The translations under genes and the position numbers were made by a program. The notes beneath the pieces were generated by a model. That model was not told the DNA's origin. It made no database searches and worked only from the letters and a program-made list of their open reading frames with translations. Positions 26,376 through 33,732 of a DNA stretch of 64,000 nucleotides are shown here, in pieces. The DNA comes from Sulfitobacter noctilucae. GTDB lineage: Bacteria; Pseudomonadota; Alphaproteobacteria; Rhodobacterales; Rhodobacteraceae. The stretch is from NCBI RefSeq assembly GCF_000622365.1, contig NZ_JASC01000013.1, forward strand, positions 558,001 through 622,000, written 5' to 3'. How positions within the stretch are numbered: position 1 is the first letter of the stretch; each line of letters begins with the position of its first letter.

Positions 26376-28094
26376 ATGACCTCCGGCTTTTTCAGCGGTC
26401 AGCTCATCCGAGGCCTTGCGCTTCGCGTCCTGTTTTTCCTTTCGTTAGCTCTGTTCCCCATCGGTTTGATCGCCGTGGGACAGACCCAGCAGATTTCAAA
26501 GCAGAACCGGACCAATGCGGAGCTATCTCTTTTAGCGATTACAGAACAGGCGTCCTCTGCTGAGCGGCAAATCCTTCAGGAAGCGTTTAGTGCAGGTGAT
26601 GCGCTTTCGTCGATTATCCCGAGCTATCGCGAGAACCTCGGCGCCTGCCGCGACCTTTTCGGCCAATATCAGATGGCAAACCCTCAATATTCGGTTGCCG
26701 GTTTCATAGAAATTGATGGCCGTGTTCGTTGCTCTTCTATGGATGAGGCCTATGACGTCAGCGACAATCCCGTTTTCAAAGCTCTTGTCGATCCGCCTGA
26801 AAGACAGGCGGTAAGGGTTGAATTCGGAAGCATATCAAGACGACCAGTTACTGTTGTATCCGTGCCGGTGTTTGACGGCGAAGAGCTGGCGGGCCTGACC
26901 TTTGTTTCTATCCCGTCCGAGACGTTCAGCGCAATTGAAGAAAGCCCACGTGCCCTATCCCCCTTGGCACTGATGACCTTCAATTCCAAAGGGGCTATTA
27001 TTACGTCGGAGCGGGGTTATGAAGATGTACAGCAGGAGCTGCCTGCCGATCTAGCGCTCAAGGTCTTTGTTGGCGATAAACCGACTGTGTTCGAGGCCAA
27101 GAATGCGCTTGGGCAAAATCGCGTCTATGCGGTCCAGGCTATAGTGCCGAACACGATTTATGCAGTCAGTGTGTGGCCGGATTCGACGCCGTTCCTCAAT
27201 CCGTCCATCTTGGTAAAGATGACGGCGCTTTTGCCCATCGCCATGTGGGCCGCCAGTTTGATCGTCGCCTTCTGGGCGCTGAACCGGCTCGCCATTCGGC
27301 ATATTCGTAAACTTGGTCGTCAGATGCGTCGGTTTGCTTTGAACCGCAACTTGCCGCGTACAACGCTGGGCGCGGGCGTTCCGACCGAACTGGTCGATAT
27401 GGAGGCGGCATTCATCGGAATGGGCGAATCCATTCTGCGGGACGAGGCCACGCTTGAAGACAGCCTACGAGAAAAGAATATTTTGCTGAAAGAGGTCCAC
27501 CACCGGGTGAAGAACAACCTTCAGCTTATTTCTTCGATCATGAACATGCAGATCAGGCAGGCGCGTACGGAAGATTCGCGGCTCGTTCTTCGGCGGCTTC
27601 AGGAACGTATCCTCAGTCTCGCAACGGTGCACAAGAACCTCTATCAGAACGATGATCTTGTGCGCGTTGATGCCTATATCCTGCTGCATGAAGTGGTAAA
27701 TCAACTTCTGTCGGTCGGGCTGGCCCCCGGTTCACGGGTAAAGGTTACGCAGAACTATGCGCCGATCACCATTGATGCAGATGATGCCGCACCGTTGACC
27801 CTGTTGGTTTCAGAAGCGATGACGAACGCCCTGAAATATGTGCCGCAAAACGAGGATGGCGCTTTCATTGATATTCAGCTGACCTCAATCGACGATGAGA
27901 ATGCGCAGCTCGTGTTGCGCAACACGGTGGGGGGCATGCCGCAAGAAGAAGGTACCGGTTTAGGCTCGCGCCTAATCGATGCGTTTTCCCGTCAGTTGAA
28001 CGGGCAAGTGGAAGTCACGCAATCCGATGACGTCTTCCAACTGACGATCACTTTTCCTGTCCCACAAGCGGCAAAACAACAGCTTGATTACTAA
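26376..28094 (+). CDS. HWE/HisKA_2 sensor histidine kinase, probable PhyR kinase
   Basis: A 572-residue membrane kinase. Membrane helix 1 is at ~13-35, followed by a ~240-residue periplasmic sensor that looks Cache-like, helix 2 at ~277-300, a HAMP-like linker, then LKEVHHRVKNNLQ with the likely phosphorylated His376. The ATPase part is the HWE/HisKA_2 type with EAMTNALKY (N box) and GTGLGSRLID (G box). The start is 2 bases after the ecfG stop. HisKA_2/HWE kinases near phyR usually phosphorylate PhyR (family knowledge); the signal is unknown. Confidence 0.9.
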   Translation: MTSGFFSGQLIRGLALRVLFFLSLALFPIGLIAVGQTQQISKQNRTNAELSLLAITEQASSAERQILQEAFSAGDALSSIIPSYRENLGACRDLFGQYQMANPQYSVAGFIEIDGRVRCSSMDEAYDVSDNPVFKALVDPPERQAVRVEFGSISRRPVTVVSVPVFDGEELAGLTFVSIPSETFSAIEESPRALSPLALMTFNSKGAIITSERGYEDVQQELPADLALKVFVGDKPTVFEAKNALGQNRVYAVQAIVPNTIYAVSVWPDSTPFLNPSILVKMTALLPIAMWAASLIVAFWALNRLAIRHIRKLGRQMRRFALNRNLPRTTLGAGVPTELVDMEAAFIGMGESILRDEATLEDSLREKNILLKEVHHRVKNNLQLISSIMNMQIRQARTEDSRLVLRRLQERILSLATVHKNLYQNDDLVRVDAYILLHEVVNQLLSVGLAPGSRVKVTQNYAPITIDADDAAPLTLLVSEAMTNALKYVPQNEDGAFIDIQLTSIDDENAQLVLRNTVGGMPQEEGTGLGSRLIDAFSRQLNGQVEVTQSDDVFQLTITFPVPQAAKQQLDY

Positions 28095-28154
28095 GTTCAT
28101 CAGATCGTGGTTTGGTCCCGAAAGCACAGGTTTTCTGCGTTTGCAAAGTAAGTC

Positions 28155-28180
28155 GGAACCTTTCCAAGCCCAAGCTGGTT
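28155..28180 (+). promoter_or_regulatory. candidate EcfG-type promoter for 49-residue membrane protein
   Basis: GGAAC (28155-28159), 17 bases, GGTT (28177-28180), one base off consensus. The predicted leader is about 27 bases, which supports the match. Confidence 0.55.
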
Positions 28181-28213
28181 TGTTTTTCGACACGACTAAT
28201 GGAAAGGCTCAAC

Positions 28214-28363
28214 ATGACTACCGATATCTTCATAGGTGGCTTGGCGAGTTTGATTTTAGCGGCGGCTATTATTGTCCTGCTTACAACGACAACCCAGGGG
28301 CAAGACTCCAACGGATACGGCAAGAGGTCGGATAAGAATTCGAACTCTAAATCAAATCGTTAA
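28214..28363 (+). CDS. 49-residue single-pass membrane protein
   Basis: Starts at ATG 28214 with GGAAAGG 6 bases before it. Residues 5-28 form one membrane helix (IFIGGLASLILAAAIIVLLT), followed by a polar tail rich in Asn, Ser and Lys. It has its own likely stress promoter and terminator just downstream of the GSR kinase. I do not recognise a family. Its size and shape resemble small inner-membrane stress proteins. Confidence 0.65.
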   Translation: MTTDIFIGGLASLILAAAIIVLLTTTTQGQDSNGYGKRSDKNSNSKSNR

Positions 28364-28381
28364 GTGACTGATCCACGACAC

Positions 28382-28412
28382 AAAGGCCTCGCAGAAAACT
28401 GCGGGGCCTTTT
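28382..28412. terminator. terminator between small membrane protein and cupin-HTH regulator
   Basis: AAAGGCC-TC-GCAG, loop AAAA, CTGC-GG-GGCC then TTTT. It ends at the stop of the convergent regulator gene. Confidence 0.85.
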
Positions 28413-28990
28413 CAAAAGCTCGGTGGCGTACACGCACTGATTACTTCGCAGGTATCATCACTTCGATTGCGAAAACGGTGCGGCAATTTGCTATCAAACA
28501 AATAGCCGTCCCCGGCACCAAGCACCGACACCTGACCATCTACAGTCACCTCGATTGATCCGCGAACAACGATGCCGGCCTCTTCACCTTCGTGGGATAA
28601 GGCTTGGGGCCCGGTATCCGCACCGGCGGGGTATGTTTCATGCAGAACCTGCAAAGTATGATTCTGTGCATCACCCAGCATGCGCAGCGAAAGCTTCGCG
28701 CCGCTGTCTGGCGTGATTTCGGTAAATTCAGTAGATTTATAGAACACCTTAGGCGCCTCGCCTGTTTCGATGGTCGAGAAAAACTCGGCCATAGAGATCG
28801 GAATGGCATCGAGCAGACTTTTCAACGACGCAACCGAAGGGCTGGTGCGATTCTGTTCGATCAGCGATATCGTCCCGTTTGTCAGCCCGGCCCTGTTCGC
28901 CAGCTCGCGTTGAGACAACCCTTTTTGCTTTCGGATGGTCTTGAGTTTGTGTCCGATGTCCACTTGGGCGATCCTTGCTGCTGTCTGCAC
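28412..28990 (-). CDS. cupin-domain XRE-type regulator (PuuR-like)
   Basis: A 192-residue regulator: residues ~12-65 are a helix-turn-helix (LKTIRKQKGLSQRELANRAG, TNGTISLIEQNRTSPS), and residues ~110-185 are a cupin barrel (SHEGEEAGIVVRGSIEVTVDG, DSKLPHRFRN) that would bind the effector. The closest named type is PuuR, which controls putrescine/GABA breakdown. It is divergent from a gabT-like aminotransferase, so it likely controls that gene with GABA, putrescine or a related amine as signal (inference). Confidence 0.88.
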   Translation of the reverse strand: MQTAARIAQVDIGHKLKTIRKQKGLSQRELANRAGLTNGTISLIEQNRTSPSVASLKSLLDAIPISMAEFFSTIETGEAPKVFYKSTEFTEITPDSGAKLSLRMLGDAQNHTLQVLHETYPAGADTGPQALSHEGEEAGIVVRGSIEVTVDGQVSVLGAGDGYLFDSKLPHRFRNRSDDTCEVISACTPPSF

Positions 28991-29148
28991 CGTTCGTAGC
29001 GCCGGTTGATTGTGTTGTCACAGGCAAAATTCAGCCCGTTCAGCCAAAATTCGTCATCCACCGAAAATCAACAATTGACAAGTATATTAAACGGGATGAT
29101 AGGATTTTTTAAACGCACGATTTGCGTCCCAACCAAAGGATTTCAGAT

Positions 29149-30567
29149 ATGTCCGGTACTGCCAAGAAAACGCGCCGCAAGGCCGCTCCGAAAGCCAAGA
29201 AAACAACAATGGCTGAAGTGAACCCTGTTGTGGATACGATTGTATCCGATGCGGTTGCCGCGACACAGGTTGAGATGACGAATGCACAGTTGATTGCACG
29301 TCGCGAGGCTGCTGTGCCCCGTGGTGTTGCGTCTGCCGCGCCGATCTACGCCAAATTTGCTGAAAACGCCGAGCTTTGGGACGTTGAAGGCAACCGCTTT
29401 ATCGACTTTGTCGGCGGTATTGGTGTGCTGAACACCGGTCACCGTCACCCCGGTGTTGTGGCTGCGGCCAAAGCGCAGGAAGACCTGTACACACACACAT
29501 CCTTCCAGGTCGTACCATATGCGCCTTATATCGAGCTTGCCGAACGTCTGAACGCACTGGCCCCCGGCCATGCGCCCAAGAAGACGCTGCTGGTCACAAC
29601 AGGTGCCGAAGCGGTTGAGAACGCTGTAAAGATCGCTCGCGCTGCCACAGGCCGTCCGGGTGTGATTGCCTTTACCGGTGGTTACCACGGTCGCACACTT
29701 TTGACGCTTGGTATGACCGGCAAAGTGTCGCCTTACAAAAAAGACGTGGGTCCTTTCCCGGCGGATGTTTTCCGTGCGCCTTTCCCAAGTGCCCGTGACG
29801 GGATTACTGTTGAAGATGCGATCACCGGTCTCAAGAACCTGTTCCTGACGGATGCGCAGCCCAGCCGTGTAGCCTGTATCATCATCGAGCCTGTATTGGG
29901 CGAAGGCGGATACACACCTGTTCCGTTCGACATGATGCGCCAACTGCGCGAGATCTGCGACGAGCACGGTATCTTGCTGATTGCTGATGAAGTGCAGGCA
30001 GGTTTTGGTCGTACGGGCACCTGGTTCGCGATTGAGCATTCCGGCGTTGTGCCTGACCTGATCACCGTGGCGAAATCCATGGCCGGTGGCTATCCGCTGG
30101 CTGGCGTTATTGGTCGTGCCGATGTGATGGACGCGATGGAGCCGGGCGGTCTGGGTGGTACCTACGGCGGCAACCCCGTTGCCTGTGCGGCAGCCTTGGC
30201 CGCAATTGACGCCATCGAAGGCGAAGGCCTTCTGGCCCGCTCCGCCGCGATGGGTGAAAAACTCAAAGCGCGTTTTGCCGAGATTGGCGCACGTTCCGCA
30301 CCGTTCCGGTTCTGGGACATTCGTGGCTTGGGTGCGATGGTTGCGGTTGAATTCGTGACCGATTTTGACAGCGCCAATCCCGATGCCGCCTTTACCAAGA
30401 GCGTGATCGCTCACGCGATGAGCCGCGGTTTGCTGCTGCTGAGCTGTGGCATGCACGGCAATGCGATCCGTGTGATGGTGCCGCTGACAGCTTCCGATAC
30501 GATCGTCGAAGAAGGTCTGGCGATCTTTGAAGCGGCTGTTCAAGCCGCGGTTGCTGATCACGCCTAA
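29149..30567 (+). CDS. gabT: class III aminotransferase, GABA transaminase-like
   Basis: A 472-residue PLP enzyme. The family body starts at MTNAQLIARREAAVPRGV and includes FVGGIGVLNTGHRHP, IIIEPVLGEGG, LLIADEVQAGFGRTG and the PLP lysine in VAKSMAGGYPL. It should move the amino group of 4-aminobutyrate to 2-oxoglutarate. Ahead of the usual start lie 42 extra residues, the first 20 very rich in Lys and Arg. AAAGGA 8 bases before the ATG at 29149 supports the long form; starts at 29209 and 29275 are possible. Divergent from the PuuR-like regulator. Confidence 0.88.
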   Translation: MSGTAKKTRRKAAPKAKKTTMAEVNPVVDTIVSDAVAATQVEMTNAQLIARREAAVPRGVASAAPIYAKFAENAELWDVEGNRFIDFVGGIGVLNTGHRHPGVVAAAKAQEDLYTHTSFQVVPYAPYIELAERLNALAPGHAPKKTLLVTTGAEAVENAVKIARAATGRPGVIAFTGGYHGRTLLTLGMTGKVSPYKKDVGPFPADVFRAPFPSARDGITVEDAITGLKNLFLTDAQPSRVACIIIEPVLGEGGYTPVPFDMMRQLREICDEHGILLIADEVQAGFGRTGTWFAIEHSGVVPDLITVAKSMAGGYPLAGVIGRADVMDAMEPGGLGGTYGGNPVACAAALAAIDAIEGEGLLARSAAMGEKLKARFAEIGARSAPFRFWDIRGLGAMVAVEFVTDFDSANPDAAFTKSVIAHAMSRGLLLLSCGMHGNAIRVMVPLTASDTIVEEGLAIFEAAVQAAVADHA

Positions 30568-30587
30568 GCGATAAGGCTTCGTAATTG

Positions 30588-30620
30588 AAAAAGCGCAGTG
30601 GGAAACCGCTGCGCTTTTTT
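30588..30620. terminator. bidirectional terminator after gabT
   Basis: Stem AGCGCAG/CTGCGCT with a 10-base loop, A run before and six T after. It lies between convergent genes. Confidence 0.92.
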
Positions 30621-30632
30621 GTTGTGATCAGG

Positions 30633-32249
30633 CTATTCGATTGGCGCAAAGGAATCCGCGCGCGCCCGTGCCCAGCGACTTTTGTTTCCGCGAAAGTCTT
30701 CCGCTGTATCGTCCAGCAGATACCCTTCCGGCAAATACCCAAACACATCGTTGCCCTCGACCATACTCTTGTCGCCCTGACGTAGCATCAGGTGATAGGG
30801 CAAAAACCCGCTTGGATGGTCCAGACCGGCGGCCCCTGTCATCTCGCCCAGCGCTTCCATCGTATTGCGGTGGAACCGCGCGACCCGTTCGCTTTTGTGC
30901 GGAATATTCAGCGCTCGCATGCGAACCTCGTCCTGGGTGGCCACGCCGACGGGGCAGTGATTGGTGTGGCAAGCTTGCGCCTGAATACACCCAATCGAGA
31001 ACATGAAGCCGCGCGCCGAATTGCACCAATCCGCGCCAAGGGCCAACGCCCGGGCAATATCAAAGGCCGAGACAACCTTGCCCGCTGCGCCCACCTTGAT
31101 CTCGTCACGCAAGCCAGCGCCGCGCAGGGTGTTGTGAACAAAGGTCAGCCCTTCGATCATCGGCATCCCGACATGGTTTGAAAATTCGACAGGTGCCGCG
31201 CCCGTGCCACCTTCGGTACCGTCCACAATGATGAAATCCGGGTTGATACCGGTTTCCAGCATCGCTTTGACGATACACATAAACTCCCGCCGATGCCCGA
31301 TGCACAGCTTGAAACCTACCGGTTTGCCCCCCGACAATTCACGCAACTGGCCGATGAACTCCATCATCTCGATCGGGGTTGAAAAGGCGGAATGCGCGGC
31401 GGGCGATATACAATCCTTGCCCATCGGCACGCCACGCGCCTCGGCAATCTCTGGCGTGATCTTGGATGCTGGCAGCAAACCACCATGCCCCGGTTTCGCA
31501 CCTTGGCTCAGCTTCAGTTCAATCATCTTGACCTGATCAAGCGAGGCGGTTTCGCGGAATTTTTCTGGATCGAAAGATCCGTCCGCTGCCCGACTGCCAA
31601 AATAGCCGGAGGCAAGTTGATAGATGAGATCCCCGCCGCCCGCTTTGTGATAACGACTGACCGAACCTTCGCCCGTATCATGAGCGAAACCGCCCAGCTT
31701 GGCCCCGGTGTTCAACGCTTCGATGGCATTCGCCGACAGCGAACCAAAGCTCATCGCGGATATGTTGTAAAGTGAGGCGGAATAGGGCTGTTTGCACTGC
31801 GACCCCCCGATGGTCGTGCGAAAATCATAGTTATCGATGTGCACCGGTGCCACCGAATGTGTGACCCATGAATAGCCGGCATCATACACCCGAAGCCGCG
31901 TCCCGAAAGGCCGCGCATCCTCCTGGCCTTTGGCGCGTTGGTAGACGAGCGAGCGGGCATCGCGGCTGAAGGGTTCTTCGTCCTGATCGGACTCGATCAG
32001 GTACTGCCGGATCTCGGGGCGGATTCCCTCGAAAAAGAACCGCATGTGCCCCAACACCGGATAGTTCCGCAGGATCGAATGCTTCGTCTGGAGCACATCG
32101 TAGATGCCCATCCCGGAAAGCACTGCAAAAAGTGCGAAAGGCAGGATGAACCAACTGCTCCAGCTGAACATTAGGACAAACGTCAGTAAGGCAAGAAGGA
32201 TCACTCCGGCAAAGGTCGCAAATCTGGTCATCAGGCGAAGGTCGGGCAT
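30633..32249 (-). CDS. FMN-binding glutamate-synthase-like membrane protein
   Basis: A 538-residue protein. Two membrane helices come first (FAGVILLALLTFVLMFSW and WFILPFALFAVLSGMGIY), then a domain equal to the FMN/3Fe-4S part of glutamate synthase large subunit: GEGSVSRYH, GAKPGHGGLLP, IIVDGTEGGTGAAP, and the cluster cysteines in CIQAQACHTNHCPVG. It has no amidotransferase domain, so it is not a full GOGAT. Such stand-alone proteins occur widely and their reaction is unknown. Confidence 0.88.
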   Translation of the reverse strand: MPDLRLMTRFATFAGVILLALLTFVLMFSWSSWFILPFALFAVLSGMGIYDVLQTKHSILRNYPVLGHMRFFFEGIRPEIRQYLIESDQDEEPFSRDARSLVYQRAKGQEDARPFGTRLRVYDAGYSWVTHSVAPVHIDNYDFRTTIGGSQCKQPYSASLYNISAMSFGSLSANAIEALNTGAKLGGFAHDTGEGSVSRYHKAGGGDLIYQLASGYFGSRAADGSFDPEKFRETASLDQVKMIELKLSQGAKPGHGGLLPASKITPEIAEARGVPMGKDCISPAAHSAFSTPIEMMEFIGQLRELSGGKPVGFKLCIGHRREFMCIVKAMLETGINPDFIIVDGTEGGTGAAPVEFSNHVGMPMIEGLTFVHNTLRGAGLRDEIKVGAAGKVVSAFDIARALALGADWCNSARGFMFSIGCIQAQACHTNHCPVGVATQDEVRMRALNIPHKSERVARFHRNTMEALGEMTGAAGLDHPSGFLPYHLMLRQGDKSMVEGNDVFGYLPEGYLLDDTAEDFRGNKSRWARARADSFAPIE

Positions 32250-32661
32250 GTAAGTGTCCTATGTACAGCAGGTTTGGGTCATTTCTTAACTGACGGTGAA
32301 CGTGGCTTTGCGCAAGCCTTTGGTAGGGCAGGAGCGCTGCACGACCAATAAAGAAAAGCCCGAATATACCGCAGGCACCGTCCCCTAAATGTTTAATATA
32401 CTAGGCAATTGTATGATTTTCTATTTATTCACGGAGCAATTGAAAACCTTCCTTGTGGATATTTAAAAACCTGCCTACGCTCGGATTCAGATTCCTTAAC
32501 GTTCAGCCCAAAATGCGGGACTGATCGCCATAGGAGCAGGGGTATGATCCCGGTGAGCCCTGACGGTAACAACCGTCTTTCTGGTTTGCCTGCGCCATAT
32601 CTCTAACGACGAGAGGTGCCGGGATAGGCATCTTTCGATAGACAAAATAAGGGAGAAATGC
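32250..32661. other. 412-base non-coding region before TRAP-TAXI genes
   Basis: AT-rich around 32380-32480, which probably holds promoters for the divergent genes. A small hairpin (GACGGT/ACCGTC, 32562-32577, then TTT) lies inside a possible 20-codon ORF at 32544-32606 that has AGGAG ahead of its ATG. I see no known riboswitch. The ORF is not claimed as a gene. Confidence 0.4.
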
Positions 32662-33621
32662 ATGAAACTGTTTAAAATGCTCGCATTTGCCGGAGCAATG
32701 GCCGCAGGCTCGGCGGCAACGGCACAAGAGAAATTCATCACCATTGGTACCGGCGGCCAGACCGGCGTTTACTTTGTTGTGGGTCAGTCAATCTGCCGGT
32801 TGGTGAACCGCGGATCGGCCGAGCACAATCTGAAATGCACAGCGCCTTCCACGGGTGGGTCAATTGCCAATATCAATGCCATCAAGGCTGGTGATATGGA
32901 CATGGGCGTTGCTCAGTCCGACTGGCAGTTCCACGCCTACAACGGCTCTTCTCAGTTTGAGGGCGACAAGTTCGACAAACTGCGCGCGGTCTTTTCCGTA
33001 CACGGCGAGCCATTCAACGTGATCGCCCGCAAGGACAGCGGCATCAAGTCGTTGGATGACCTGAAGGGGAAGCGCGTCAACATCGGCAACCCCGGTTCCG
33101 GTCAGCGCGCCACGATGGAAGTCGTCATGGACGCCAAAGGCTGGACGCTGGATGACTTTGCGCTCGCTTCCGAGTTGAAGCCTGCCGAGCAAGCCGCCGC
33201 GCTGGGCGACAACAAGGTCGATGCCATCATCTATACCGTGGGCCACCCCAACGGCTCCATTCAGGAAGCGGTATCAACAATTGATGCAGAACTGGTAAAC
33301 GTTGGCGGTCCCGAGATCGAAAAGCTGATCGCGGACAACCCTTACTACGCTGCGGCCTCCATTCCTGGTGGCATGTACAAGGGTACGGATGAAACAGTGA
33401 ACACCTTTGGTGTGAAGGCGACATTCGTGACCTCTGCTGACGTGGACGAAGATACGATCTATCAGGTTGTTAAAGCCGTGTTCGATAACTTTGACCGCTT
33501 CAAGCGTCTGCACCCAGCGTTCGAAAACCTGACCGAAGAAGAGATGATCTCTGGCGGTCTGTCTGCGCCACTCCACGCTGGTGCGGCGAAGTACTATAAA
33601 GAGCGCGGCTGGATGGAATAA
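32662..33621 (+). CDS. TRAP transporter binding protein, TAXI type
   Basis: A 319-residue periplasmic protein with a signal peptide ending GSAATA, then FITIGTGGQTGVYF, the hallmark of TAXI-type TRAP binding proteins. STGGSIANINAIKAGDMDMGVAQSD and KGKRVNIGNPGSGQR also match. It delivers a carboxylate or amino-acid-like solute to the fused permease just downstream. TAXI ligands are mostly unknown; glutamate-like compounds have been reported for some. RBS AAGGGAG precedes the ATG. Confidence 0.93.
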   Translation: MKLFKMLAFAGAMAAGSAATAQEKFITIGTGGQTGVYFVVGQSICRLVNRGSAEHNLKCTAPSTGGSIANINAIKAGDMDMGVAQSDWQFHAYNGSSQFEGDKFDKLRAVFSVHGEPFNVIARKDSGIKSLDDLKGKRVNIGNPGSGQRATMEVVMDAKGWTLDDFALASELKPAEQAAALGDNKVDAIIYTVGHPNGSIQEAVSTIDAELVNVGGPEIEKLIADNPYYAAASIPGGMYKGTDETVNTFGVKATFVTSADVDEDTIYQVVKAVFDNFDRFKRLHPAFENLTEEEMISGGLSAPLHAGAAKYYKERGWME

Positions 33622-33732
33622 TCCAACCGATCTTATGCACGACCCAAGGCGGCGCTTTAAGTGCCGCCTTGTGGCCCCGACCGGGCCGAAAAACGCACCT
33701 GCGATAACGTGGGGCAACAGGGGGACGACACA

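Noticed and set aside
29143..30561. 472-codon open frame on the minus strand
   Set aside because: It lies wholly antisense to the gabT-like gene, is rich in His, Gln and Arg as typical for a shadow frame, and has no recognisable domain.
32544..32606. 20-codon ORF before the TAXI gene
   Set aside because: It has an AGGAG, but no promoter or coupling to the next gene supports translation; mentioned only in the intergenic entry.
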